Assembly (NCBI GenBank): GCA_009760855.2
Contig: WPIO01000012.1
Span: 3,543,501 to 3,607,500 of the forward strand
Reading direction: 5' to 3'
DNA from: Cristatella mucedo
Taxonomy: Eukaryota; Bryozoa; Phylactolaemata; Cristatellidae
Length of the DNA: 64,000 bases
A model generated the notes under the pieces. The model searched no databases and was not told where the DNA came from. It saw nothing but the letters and a program-made list of their open reading frames with translations. The stretch's first letter is position 1, and each line of letters begins with the position of its first letter. This document shows, piece after piece, positions 11,901 through 21,106 of this stretch. The position numbers were made by a program, and so were the translations under genes.

Positions 11901-14900
11901 AGTGCAACATTAAGCCGTGCATTCTCTTTGGCAGGCTGTTTCGGCATCTCTGCCACAAGATGCCCGAGGGCAGATCTGGTGGGCCCATTGGTGCCTTGTA
12001 CTGTACATTGGCCAGCTGTCTCTTCCTGTCAGCTATTCACTCACCCATGGTGAGGTAGCGAACCATGATGCCATTCAGTTGCAATAGCTGTGGTGAAGCC
12101 CTGTCACAGCCAGTCTGAGAAGCACTGCAGTGTCTTGTCGATGCGGCTCACCAGTCAATACTAAATGGGTGAGCAGGGTGCATCATGAAACTGCAGTTCT
12201 GGCACAAAACGTCCAATAAGACTCTCACTTCTTCAGTTTGGTTTGTGTATTGCTAATATGCCCATGTATCCTATGCAAAATTATAGGGGTTCCCCCATTT
12301 TATATGTTAAAAGGGATTAGATAGCTCATCAGCATTTTCCAATGTCTTGCAATTAACATTTTAGTAGACTGAAATCTAAAAGTAGCAGCTGACAAGCCCT
12401 CCCCTTATCCCTGCTCAGTGAAATCCTTGAATCGATGATAGCCCATCCTGCCTATATACGTGGATGCAATAAATAGCAGGTCTTCTAAGTGCCAAGAGGC
12501 TATGCTGTTACGTCGCTAGCAGCTATAATGCCACCCTATTCGACTGAAGGTGTCCAATTTTTTGGTGCTCTACTGGACCCGGAAGAGCCGTAATGGCACA
12601 CTAGGTAAGGCGGTTGCTTATCACGACCTCGGGACCGAGGTCGTGGGTTCGAATCCTGCAGTGGGCAATCCTTCATTGCCACTGCAAGTGGTGGTGATAG
12701 CCACCAAGGCTCTTCTGTTGCTATACAAAAGTGGCTGTTAACAGCTGGTATTTTTTTTACTATTTTGCCGATATGATGACCAAGCACAATCTAGGCTTTC
12801 AGTTTTATACTGCTGATGAGACACAGCTGTACCTATGTTTTGATCTCTCCCAGCACGTCTAAAACTCTCAACTCCTTTGCTGAATGTATTACTGACATCC
12901 ACACTTGGATGGCAACTTTCTCCAACTGAATGACGACAAAAACCAACTAAATGATAATGGGCAAACCAAGTGCAACTCAGAAATTGGAAAGCTTAATGCT
13001 CCAACTCGGCTCTGCCAGTATGCCTCCACTAGTATCTGCATGAAATCTATGCATCCTGTTCCAAAAATATTTCCAAATTTTACTAGGCGACCACATCAGC
13101 TCCACAGTCAAGTCTGCCTACTTTCAGATACATACTGCTGCAAAAAATTTGGGTCTGCTTAGACGGTGATACTACATCCGAGTAGGTCCATGCATTAGTG
13201 ACATCACGTCTCGACTTCTGTAATTCACTGCTTGCAGGTCTTTTGGCCAATGCAATTATCTGCTTGCAGTTGGTGAAAACCCTATAGCTAGGCTTGTGTG
13301 TCGTGAGCGTGGGAGTGCTCACATTACACCACTTGTCGTTTACCTGCACCCAATTAAGCAGCATATATACTTCTAAAGTTTTGTCACTCACTTTTAAGTC
13401 CCTTCGTGTCCTGGCTCCAGCTAAGCTATTATAGCTAAGCCCCAACCATGCTTTGCATCGTAACACCTGCTCTTCCGACTCAAATCGTTTAGATATGCCT
13501 AGATTCAACCTCAAATCTTTTGGTGACCGTGCCTCTAGTTCAAATGCTCTCAAAGCCTGGAACTCACTCCCAACTAACGTCGCAATATCCCGACATTTAA
13601 AAAGAACCAAAAACACCTGTTCCCCGCACCCTCCTGGGGTTCATGTGATTCGTCCTTTGTGTGCTTATGCATGCTGACCCTGTATGTGTAACCACTAACC
13701 ATATTATGCACGTTGATGCTGCCTAATACCATTAAGCATGCAACCTTGACTGACTAAGATTGGCTACATGAGCAGTCAAGTCAAAGGTGTCCCTGAAATG
13801 ACTAGGTTTTGCTATGCCAACCGTAGGCACTAGAAAGTGCCAAAATGATTTGCTGCTACCATTCAATGGTCGATCTGCAACGATTTTATTCCTATAATTT
13901 CGTGTGAGATATTTGGTTAGCCTGAAATACTGGCATTCTTTCGGAAGCTACTGCTGTACAAGTGCAAGCTGTGCAAAGTCTACTGCAACTAGTTTCATTG
14001 CGTTGTGCTGCTTGTAGTTGTCGTGAAGTGCCGTGCAGAACCCTATTTTGGCAATCCCAGTTTTGTGTGAAGTGTGTTTGTCAAGAAGCTGGCAAAATTG
14101 CTGCTTTTACCTTCAGACCAACTTCCATGTCGGTGCTCGGGCCGCCTAGGTAACCACACATTGCTCTGTCACTGGAAAAAATGTCTAGTCTCTGATTTTG
14201 CAAATCCGAGCTTTGATGATAGTAAGCATCTGCAAAGATGTAGCGATGCCCAAAAAAATTTTTAATTTGACACGATCGTATCACTATATTACAGTGATTC
14301 TTCACGTGTGAACTAGCGTGTTGATACAGATGCCGGTGGTGTCCGAACAGATATTCAAACATATCCTATTGTGATCTTGTCTTGCCAGTTTTTAAAAGGT
14401 CATAGATATTCTGAGATTGTCACTACTAAGTGGACAACATTTCTCTGTGTGAAGCTTTTGATGTGCTGCAGTCAAGCTGTGCCTGGCCTCCGCACCTGAA
14501 TAACAGACTAAGACGGACAGACTGCCCTGCCAAACTTTGCCAACAGTAGAGATTGCTCCAGCTACCTAAACTGAGAGAAGCCCCACCCACCCGCATAGAC
14601 AGAAGGCTTGTTAGGACAAAAGAAAGTCTGACTGTGTGAGCGAATCTTCGTTTTCTTAGCATGGCATTATCTTGTGACTTATTGGCAGCCGATCGATGCT
14701 CTCATAAAGAGATTTTGGCAGCTGTGTGCCAAGAATAAAACAAAAAGAGGTGGCTCTTGCCCGCTGGCATCGATGCATCAGCTAAATCGCTTCCATTAGC
14801 AGAGGGTTCGAAAATGGCACTGCATTCGAAGGGAGCTTTTTCGCGACTGCATACGTGGCGATTAGCATTAGGGAGAGTAGCAGCAGAAACAAGTGCTTGC

Positions 14901-15171
14901 TTAAAGAGCAGGCTAATGAGCCGCTTCGATTACACGACTGCTGCAGCTGCTTCTGGCCGGTTGCTGTGGCTCCCGCTTTTTGTTTAGCTGCATACCTCAG
15001 CCTTTGCTCACTCAGTTCCGTGCATGTGGCATAGATCCGGCTTTGGCATAGACTGTGGCTACTATTAGCTGGTATTTTGATGTCGATTGCTTCCAGGATC
15101 GTGGCGATCGATCCACGTGGGAGCTGAGTGCTGAGGATGAGGAGTCCAGGAGAGCATTGAAGACAACGTGA
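2720..15171 (+). CDS. CARS2: Mitochondrial cysteinyl-tRNA synthetase, C-terminal exons (partial gene)
   Basis: Ligates cysteine to mitochondrial tRNA-Cys. Only the C-terminal helical and anticodon-binding part is present. Exons: 2720-2802 (tentative), 2868-3015, 3317-3409, 3685-3823, 8702-8805 and 15097-15171. All have GT-AG junctions; the donor of the first is weak. Phases run 0/2, 2/0, 0/0, 0/1, 1/0, 0/stop, which totals 642 nt or 213 residues plus a stop. Recognisable blocks, in order, are ALADDFNTARALQALM, AGLMSYVRRLTDVFGV, LSFRDSVRSFALA, LLTACDSLRDELASL with GVRIK, and DRGDRSTWEL. They follow the order of animal CARS2, including the FRxxVRxFALA helix and the terminal IKDR...STWEL. The catalytic HIGH and KMSKS exons lie upstream of the window. 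The large introns (3824-8701 and 8806-15096) are filled with repeats. The family assignment rests on remembered alignment, not on a search, but block order and phase make it strong. Confidence 0.88.
2868..3015 (+). CDS. CARS2: CARS2 exon with DDFNT block
   Basis: Acceptor 'gttcgttgtag' and donor 'CAG|GTAGAC'. The peptide contains REQVTDALADDFNTARA and ALVHVANIELN, the conserved DDFxTxxA helix pair of cysteinyl-tRNA synthetases. It ends in phase 0. Without splicing, the frame stops three codons past the donor. Confidence 0.85.
3317..3409 (+). CDS. CARS2: CARS2 exon (SYV..LTDVFGVGF)
   Basis: Acceptor 'tcattttag', donor 'CAG|GTGAGC', 31 codons in phase 0/0. The block GLMSYVRRLTDVFGVGF aligns with the CARS2 helix of the form ISYxxxFFxxxGI. 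Confidence 0.85.
3479..3555. repeat. (TC)n microsatellite
   Basis: About 38 uninterrupted TC units in the CARS2 intron between 3410 and 3684. The open frames across it are artefacts. Confidence 0.98.
3685..3823 (+). CDS. CARS2: CARS2 exon (FRDSVRSFALA)
   Basis: Acceptor 'catcttatag' and donor 'GCG|GTAAGT'. The 139 nt start in phase 0 and end in phase 1. The block ILDATLSFRDSVRSFALA matches the CARS2 helix of the form LVRFRxxVRxFALA. The split codon G/AT joins the exon at 8702 to give Asp. Confidence 0.87.
3824..5129 (+). other. CARS2 intron, mostly unassigned
   Basis: Contains the (AG) tract at 4544-4576. The open frames at 3837-4311 have no recognisable protein features. Confidence 0.4.
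4544..4576. repeat. (AG)n microsatellite
   Basis: About 16 AG units preceded by a short G-rich run, within the CARS2 intron. Confidence 0.95.
5130..5245. repeat. Imperfect tandem repeat of a GTGCAC-containing unit
   Basis: Four or five degenerate units built around 'tgcacaaagctgtgcacaat'. The core TGTGCACA is palindromic, so the array can form hairpins. The unit length varies from about 20 to 30 bases. Confidence 0.75.
5416..5501. repeat. (CT)n microsatellite
   Basis: Forty-three CT units. The arginine/glutamate and serine/leucine open frames over this tract (5277-5897 and both strands) are low-complexity artefacts. Confidence 0.98.
5758..5915 (+). mobile_element. tRNA-derived SINE, family 1
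   Basis: The tRNA-like head carries a B box 'gggttcgaatcctgcagt' at about 5813-5830. It is followed by the family body with an inverted pair (TTGCCAACTGCAA near 5848) and 'aaggctcttctgccgcgatac'. It ends near 'gctgttaaattagct'. Confidence 0.8.
6228..6780 (+). mobile_element. LINE family B, 3' fragment
   Basis: Broken ORF2 C-terminus (SLLQELGWLP, YLAELLHQFQPP, SFSSAGPRLWNSLPQF) with several stops. The 3' UTR ends 'gttacagacagcgatacattacattacat', which shows the ACATT-type tail. Confidence 0.78.
6781..7966 (+). other. CARS2 intron with an unassigned open frame (7079-7450)
   Basis: A 123-codon open stretch at 7079-7450 starts on a non-ATG codon and has no domain I recognise. A B-box-like 'caggttcgatttc' inside it suggests a degraded SINE rather than a gene. 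Nothing else was recognised. Confidence 0.3.
7967..8402 (-). mobile_element. LINE family B, 3' fragment
   Basis: The - strand encodes NKLAVPFLHLKRLGNRSF and FCSAGPRLWNSLPQFFRND followed by the family B tail region. It is inverted relative to the copy at 6228 and 5'-truncated. Confidence 0.75.
8702..8805 (+). CDS. CARS2: CARS2 penultimate exon (SLRDELASL..GVRIK)
   Basis: Acceptor 'ttttgcttctgatag' and donor 'AAG|GTACGT'. It starts in phase 1 (the shared Asp codon) and ends in phase 0. The block LTERQILLTACDSLRDELA, then GVRIK, is the C-terminal signature that leads into IKDR in CARS2. Confidence 0.9.
8926..8961. repeat. (CT)n microsatellite
   Basis: Eighteen CT units, 120 bases after a CARS2 donor site. 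Confidence 0.97.
9253..9775. repeat. 18-bp minisatellite, 29 units
   Basis: The unit is 'gtcctttccttcctcctc'. Nineteen perfect copies cover 9253-9594, one 19-bp copy with an extra C covers 9595-9613, seven perfect copies cover 9614-9739, and two diverged copies cover 9740-9775. One strand is pure pyrimidine except for one G per unit, so it could form triplex DNA. Because 18 is divisible by 3 and the unit has no stop, several frames stay open, including a - strand frame of Lys/Asp/Glu repeats (9169-9810). It lies inside the last CARS2 intron. Confidence 0.97.
9776..11129 (+). other. CARS2 intron, unassigned
   Basis: AT-rich non-coding sequence with an A-rich patch at 9945-10030. The 75-codon frame at 10628-10855 has no recognisable features. 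Confidence 0.35.
11130..11745 (-). mobile_element. LINE family A, 3' part
   Basis: On the - strand it encodes a broken RT C-terminus (SPTCTGSKSSSASTSRFCHLL belongs to a shifted frame). It ends in the family A 3' hairpin region and an imperfect ATT/AAT palindrome at 11130-11162. Confidence 0.7.
11746..12586 (+). other. CARS2 intron, unassigned
   Basis: No exon or repeat family was recognised. Short open frames at 11791-12053 have no recognisable features. Confidence 0.3.
12587..12757 (+). mobile_element. tRNA-derived SINE, family 1 (well-preserved copy)
   Basis: The head reads like a tRNA gene: an A-box-like 'taaggcggttgcttatcac' at about 12604, a perfect palindrome cgacctcgg/ccgaggtcg at 12625-12645, and a B box 'gggttcgaatcctgca' at 12646. 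The body carries 'ccactgcaagtggtggtgat' and ends 'gctgttaacagctggta' plus a T run. It directly precedes a truncated LINE. Confidence 0.88.
12766..13745 (+). mobile_element. LINE family A, 5'-truncated
   Basis: It starts inside the RT domain (AKHNLGF..., then TADETQLYLCFD in place of the YVDD motif) and runs through the C-terminal region to about 13745. Frames are broken and the YxDD Tyr is lost, so it is dead. Confidence 0.75.
13746..15038 (+). other. CARS2 intron, unassigned
   Basis: No exon or repeat family was recognised. Open frames at 13962-14662 and 14757-14987 have no recognisable domains. Confidence 0.3.
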
Positions 15172-15229
15172 TGGCTCCTGTTTCCACGGTGACGTTCGAA
15201 GCTCTGAGTAGGTGCCACATGCACAGTGG
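15039..15229 (+). repeat. Segment duplicated at 20451-20635 (copy 1, with the functional CARS2 last exon)
   Basis: About 190 bases from 'ggctttggcatagactgtgg' through the terminal exon to 'ggtgccacatgcacag' recur at 20451-20635 in the same orientation. The exon here keeps the conserved Trp, so this is taken as the working copy. Confidence 0.85.
15097..15171 (+). CDS. CARS2: CARS2 terminal exon with stop
   Basis: Acceptor 'gattgcttccag', then DRGDRSTWELSAEDEESRRA, then LKTT and TGA. It joins the preceding IK in phase 0 to give the IKDR...STWEL ending typical of CARS2. The 3' UTR probably runs to the AATAAA at 15543. Confidence 0.92.
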   Translation, partial: DRGDRSTWELSAEDEESRRALKTT

Positions 15230-15542
15230 CAGCAGCAATGTTGTTCTTCGTCGACAGAAGTCCTTCAGCTTTGCATTATCAGCCTCCTACCGGTGGCCGT
15301 CAACACTGACTACTGACTCGACGTCAGAAATGGTAGCAGAGTGGTTGTTCTGGTTTTGGATGACAACTTGGCTTGTTTATGACAAGCGTTACTTGTGAAC
15401 TAAATGGTGCACTCATAACGTGATGTGCTGCTTACGTGCTTTGTGCATTGGCTGCCCACTTCTGGCCTTCTCGGCTGTGGGCAAGTTGTACAAGGCAGGC
15501 GTGGAAGTGAACAACCAGGGAGGGGTTATTCGCATGCATGCA

Positions 15543-15548
15543 AATAAA
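15543..15548 (+). terminator. Candidate CARS2 polyadenylation signal
   Basis: AATAAA, 372 bases after the CARS2 stop. It is the first canonical hexamer I noticed downstream of the stop, and it lies upstream of the GT tract. Confidence 0.4.
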
Positions 15549-15709
15549 GGTGGCGTGCTCTTATGTCCTCATACAGCATACAGGGACTCAGGGACTCTCG
15601 AGTTGTAGAGCTCCGATGCTTGCCGCTAGAGCACCTTGCGACTCTGTTATTCACTTCGTGTTAATTTTAGGTGCCACCATTTTGTTAATGATGTTTTCTG
15701 ATGTAACTG

Positions 15710-16046
<337 letters not shown>

Positions 16047-16367
16047 CCTGTAATTTTCATGTGCATACCTTTGAGCCTCGATAGGTTAATGCCTTTGTGA
16101 GGACATAAATGTTGATTTAAAAAATTAGAAGTTATTTTCTTGGGTGCCTTAAAAAATGGTTTTAAACGTTACCGTAGACAGCTTATACTACATATCTTAG
16201 TAATAACCCATTGATGATTGCTATGGGTTAGCCTTTATGAGTAGTGGTCGTGCTCACTTGCCGAAGTCCTGTAAACGAAATGTCAATGTTGAGGCTTTGT
16301 TCGGAATAAGTTGACATCGACGAAAAAACTTTAGACAGCAGTCATTGTGTTGGCTGTTTCTAGGAAA

Positions 16368-16480
16368 CGCTTTATAATAATAATACTAATACACTCGGTC
16401 AAGCGCCCTCAGAGAACTCGATCTCTTTCTAGCCGATTTACATTTGCTGCAAAGGGCTTTGTAGTGCTTAACTTCACTGG
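16368..16480 (-). mobile_element. LINE family A 3'-end fragment
   Basis: AAT-type tail followed by the complement of the 3' hairpin and 'tttacatttgctgcaaagg'. Only the 3' UTR remains. Confidence 0.72.
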
Positions 16481-17289
16481 CTCTCCCCTTACCCAGCAGT
16501 ATGCTGCTAATTTTGGGCTGCATTCTCACTTACAGTTAGAACGCAAGGGGGGAGAAAGGGACAGCAAGTATTTGTGTCAACTGCCTTGGCTATGCGACAA
16601 ATGCACTTAACAAAGAAAACCATCTGGATAGTGAGGCTTACGGCAAAAGGGCCAATTAGAAGTCGGTTATTGAAAGTACCGGAATGAGACGGTGCTGTTC
16701 AACTGCAGCTATTGCCGAAACTGAAGTCCGTGTATGGGGGTCCACAAAAATTGCCATAATTTATAAAGAGGTTGCGATGTCCTTCAAAGACGTGTCGTGT
16801 CTTGATTGCTCCTCGGAGGTCGCGTTAGACATTTAACTTAGCCTTCCGTTGACCTCTCTTTTAATCTTTATTATTGCATACCGCATCCCTACCGTAAGCA
16901 CACCGCGTGAAAAACCTCTTTGGCTCACCTATTATGTGCATAATATTTGGTTCTGGGCTAATTGGCTGAGCCTCTGAATCTGTCCAACACGGCTAGGGAC
17001 CTTTGATCGGATGGCTACTGTATTGGTTAGCTTAGAGGTCGTAAGAGGGAAGAGTTCTCACTTGTCACGATTCAAGGAATTGACGGACAGTTAAGAATGA
17101 CGTCAGCAATGCATGTATTAAGCCTACCCGTGGCTAAGGTAGAACTGAGTGTCGGCCCGTGAATAGATTAAACTTGTGTGAGGCAGACTGACCCATCTAT
17201 GCGATGTCGTAAGATATCATTAGAAACGAGCGGTAACCAAGATATTCAGGGGGCCGAGACGAGCTTATTCTACGAAAGGCTGACTCAAA
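16481..17289. other. Unassigned intergenic stretch
   Basis: No gene, RNA or repeat was recognised. Confidence 0.3.
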
Positions 17290-18165
17290 ATTGGCTCTGC
17301 CAGCATATCTTCTTTTAAATCAGCTCGAAATCTAGGTGTCATATTCCAAAGCGACCTCTCGTTAGACGACCATATCAGCTCCACAGTCAAATCTGCCTAT
17401 TTTCAGCTTCATAGCATTGCTAAAATTTGGGCTTGTTCAGATAAGGATACCACGTCCAAATTGGTCCATGCATTCGTGACATCCCGTCTCGACTTCTGCA
17501 ACTCACTGCTTACTGGCCTACCAGCATGTGCGATCAGGCGATTGCAGCTGGTGAAAAACTCGGCAGCTAGGCTTGTCTGTCATGAGAGTCGCAGTTGCAA
17601 CATTACTCCACTTCTCGCCGACCTGCACTGGCTTCCAGTCAAGCAACGGATTGACTTCAAGGTTTTGTTGCTCACTTTTAGGTCCCTTCATTTTATGGCT
17701 CCAGCCTATCTCTCAGATATACTCCCCCATCAGGCCAAGCATCGTACCACCCGCTTTTCGGAATCCAACAGTCTACAAATACCTCGTACAACCCTTAAAT
17801 CCTTTGGAGACCGTGCATTTAGTCGTATGCTCCCAAAGCCTGGAACTCCCTCCCGACCTGCGTCAGAACATCCCCTGACCTGACCACATTTAAAGGAACT
17901 TAAAAACATACCTATTTAGGACAGCATTTAGTAGGTCCTTGTGATTCGTTCTTGATGTGCTTATGTATGCTGCCACTAACCACATTTGCATGCTGACCCT
18001 GTGTATGTCACCCCTAACCATATTATTCATTTTGTTTGTTTTTCAAGCATGATTTTACTTACCATTCCATTACATTTCCATTTGCAGCAAATATAAAGTG
18101 CCCATAAAGAGATTAGGTTCTCTGAGGGCGCTTTATCAAGTGCATTATTATTATTATTATTACGA
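17290..18165 (+). mobile_element. LINE family A, 3' part
   Basis: An RT C-terminal stretch (LVHAFVTSRLDFCNSLLTGL, DLHWLPVKQRIDFKVL) with one frameshift near 17830. It ends with the full 3' UTR, hairpin and ATT tail at 18150-18163. A frame of 140 codons is still open, so the copy is fairly young. Confidence 0.85.
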
Positions 18166-18468
18166 GGCAGCCGAAAAGAAGCCACCAGCCCTATGAATCC
18201 ACGTCCAAGAGAACCTTTGAGCCCTCAGAAACCAACCGTGTCCAGGAGATCCTGCTGCCCAAAAGGCGAGCATCCCTCGGGGCCAAGATCCTCTCGTTCT
18301 TCGGCAGCAAAAGCTTTGTGGTGCCGTCAGGATTTTTCTGTAGCAGCGGGGTGGGGAAAATACCTAATCTAAACTTTTCGGGCAGCTATCACATAGAGTC
18401 TCTGCAGTCGAAGAATGCATTCGAGCATATCTATCGTAATGGATCCAGAGGCAGTGTTGCCGACTGAC
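18166..18468 (+). CDS. Possible coding exon of an unrecognised protein
   Basis: About 97 codons are open from the end of the adjoining LINE to a TGA at about 18466. The frame reads KRTFEPSETNRVQEILLPK, then KILSFFGSKSFVVPSG, and ends RNGSRGSVAD. Composition and codon variety look like real protein, unlike the flanks. There is no in-frame start. An acceptor-like 'attacgag|GC' sits at the left edge, so it may be a terminal exon with a LINE inserted in the preceding intron. I recognise no family, and it could be chance. Confidence 0.3.
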
Positions 18469-19534
18469 TACTAGAGCGAGTGCAGTCGGTGGCTGTTAGC
18501 TTTCGTCGTATGCGACAATCCCAAGTTCTTTTCTTTTAATCGCGAGTGTACAAGGACCTCTAAGCCGGATGAAATACCACAGTGAAAGCGTTGACTCCTA
18601 AATATGGCGTACTGGAAGCTAGGCAGATACTGCCAATCCTGCGACTTCTTTAGCCACTGCGTTCTAACGATGTAGTTGTATTCTAGCGGCGTTTTGCCCG
18701 CGGTAACAAGACAGGAAATTAGTATAGTTGTCCACAGACAATTTAGTAGCAGGCTTCATAGCAGACTGTTTCCCGTGAGCCTCTTTGGCTTGACGTACAT
18801 ATATCGTCAGCTTATTCTAAACTGTTTTGCCAGGTGGACTATTGTAATACGACCATTCTGCACTCAGTATCTCAACATTCTTTTACGAGAGTGAGGAAGT
18901 ACTGGGGTTACATCAATCCATCCGTAGCTCTTGTGTCCGGCACGTGGAGAAACCTGAACTGATAACGTGTCCCTGGAATGCATTTTTTCAAATGTTTAAG
19001 TACACTTGTTTATATATTTAGCAATTTTGTGCAAAGGAATAAACTTGCAAGATTTTGCATTGTCGCTTAGCGACTACCCCCTTAAAAAGACAACTGCTTT
19101 GAATGCCAGTCCGTTCAAAGTGTAGGTGTATTCTCCTTGACAGCATCCTGAAGCCAGGAACGACCTAGTACGGAACCCGCCTGGTGGCCGAACATTCATG
19201 ATACAATAATCTGCGTGAATGATTTGATTCCAAAAAACTTCAGCTCTCCAAACGTTTTCCAGATTTATGCACATGCGGCGCCGAACAATGATTGACCGAT
19301 CCATTTTGGCAGACGAAGCGGAAAGGTCTAAAAGTACAATGCCATCATTGCTACTTTACTCGTTTACCTTCAATTGTAATGCGAAAGAGGGCTGGCTGTC
19401 TAGTATACTGCTATCTTAGAATTTCTACAACAAGCCAGCCTTATCGATTAAAGTCGGCAGTAAGTTGATTGGCGACGATTTCTCGAGCACTCGAAAAAGA
19501 CCGGAAGAAGCTTTGTGATTCGTCTCTCGTACAC
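18469..19534. other. Unassigned intergenic stretch
   Basis: No gene or repeat family was recognised. Short frames at 18676-18894 and 19074-19304 have no recognisable features. Confidence 0.3.
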
Positions 19535-19584
19535 ATGTAATAATAATAATGATAATGCACTTGATAAAGCGCCCTCAGAGAACT

Positions 19585-19658
<74 letters not shown>

Positions 19659-20270
19659 GTGCTTTACTGCAAAGGTAAATGCAATTGAATAGTGAGTAAT
19701 ACCATGCTTGATAAACAAATAAAATGAATAACATGGTTAGGGGTGACATGCACAGGGTCAGCATGCAAATGTGGTTAGTGGCAGCATGCACAGTGTCAGC
19801 AGGCATAAGCACATCAAGGACGAATCACAAGGACCTACTAAATGCTGTCCTAAATAGGTGTGTTTTTAAGTTCTTTTTAAATGTGGTCAGGTCAGGGGAT
19901 GTTCTGACGCAGGTCGGGAGGGAGTTCCAGGTTTTGGGAGCGTACGAACTAAATGCACGGTCTCCAAAGGATTTGAGGTTTGTAGGAGGTTTTTGTAGAC
20001 TCTTGGATTCCGAAAAGCATGTGGTACTATGCTAGGCCTGATGGGGGAGTATATCTGAAAGATAGGCTGGAGCCAAAGAATGAAGGGACCTAAAAGTGAG
20101 CAACAAAACCTTGAAGTCAATCCGTTGCTTGACTGGTAGCCAGTGCAGGTCGGCGAGAAGTGGAGTAATGTGGCAACTGCGACGGTCACGACAGACAAGC
20201 CTAGCTGCTGAGTTTTGCACCAGCTGCAATCGCCTGATCGCACATGCTGGTAGGCCAGTAAGTACTGTGC
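19535..20270 (-). mobile_element. LINE family A, 3' part with expanded CT tract
   Basis: The - strand carries the RT C-terminus (LVQNSAARLVCRDRRSCH, DLHWLPVKQRIDFKV) and the 3' UTR. A 69-bp CT run (19588-19656) sits exactly where other copies have 'aatctctttctagg', so the microsatellite grew from the element's own 3' hairpin. Confidence 0.85.
19588..19656. repeat. (CT)n microsatellite inside a LINE tail
   Basis: About 34 CT units embedded in the 3' UTR of the - strand family A copy. Confidence 0.97.
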
Positions 20271-20309
20271 CTGCTGCTGACGGATGTTACCGCCTATCAT
20301 TTAGTACTA

Positions 20310-20385
20310 CTTTCTACACAGCATCTATAAAGTGCCAAGAAAGAGATTAAGTTCTCTTAGGGCGCTATACTAACTTATTATTCTC
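20310..20385 (+). mobile_element. LINE family A 3'-end fragment
   Basis: The stretch 'ataaagtgccaagaaagaga', then the hairpin and 'gggcgctatac' with an ATT tail, with nothing further upstream. It points away from the - strand copy next to it. Confidence 0.75.
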
Positions 20386-20450
20386 ATAAGAAGCGGCGTC
20401 AGTTTGTAATTTATTAGCACATCATGGTCAAGATCGTTTCGTGAATTCCT

Positions 20451-20635
20451 GGCTTTGGCATAGACTGTGGCTACTAATAACTAGTACAAGGATGCCGATT
20501 GCTTCCAGGATCGTGGCAATCAATCCGCGAGGGAGCTGAGCGCTGAGGAGTCCAAGAGAGCATTGAAGACAACGTGGTGACTCCTGTTGCCACGGCGACG
20601 TTCGAAGCTCTGAGTAGGTGCCATATGCACAGCGG
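20451..20635 (+). pseudogene. Second copy of the CARS2 terminal exon
   Basis: Repeats 15039-15229 with scattered substitutions and a 6-base in-frame deletion. The acceptor 'gccgattgcttccag' is intact. The exon (20509-20580) stays open, reading DRGNQSARELSAEESKRA, then LKTTW and TGA. The conserved TW of the STWEL motif has become AR, and the stop has moved one codon on. The true CARS2 stop and 3' UTR lie upstream, so this is most likely a relic. Because both the splice site and the frame survive, an alternative last exon cannot be excluded. Confidence 0.75.
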
Positions 20636-21106
20636 ATATCAAGAAAAGTGCCATTCGCAAGAGAGGCTATTATTGATGGGTCAAGTCGGTAAGAGGGTCG
20701 GCGGTTCAAACGAATGGTTAGACAAAATGTAATCTTCTTACGTAGGTAACGAGACACGAGTTAATTTCAAAGTGATGTGATACTGCCGCTCAGTAGAGGA
20801 ACATCTCTTGGCAGTAAGGAGTATTTTCATTCTATAAGCCAGACGGGGAGAATTTTCGACTATCTGGAAAAGTCAATGTTTTTTTTCACTTTTTTGAAGC
20901 CTCCTAGAGTAGAGCAATCGCCAAGTACCCTGTATCACACAAAGAACCACTTATAGCTCTGCTTTCCTGTTAATGACGACTTGCCTAGAGCTGCTGTAGA
21001 ATGCAATGGGCTAAAAATTCTAATTCATAAATTTTACAAGTCTTGACTAACTAAAGGTTTGTTCCGAGCCCGAATTAAGCTAAGTCTAGCTTATGGTTGA
21101 TGCTTG
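20636..21106. other. Unassigned intergenic stretch
   Basis: No gene, RNA or repeat was recognised. Confidence 0.3.

Noticed and set aside
12604-12670. tRNA gene
   Set aside because: A and B boxes are present, but the stems do not form a cloverleaf and the segment recurs as the head of a dispersed SINE.
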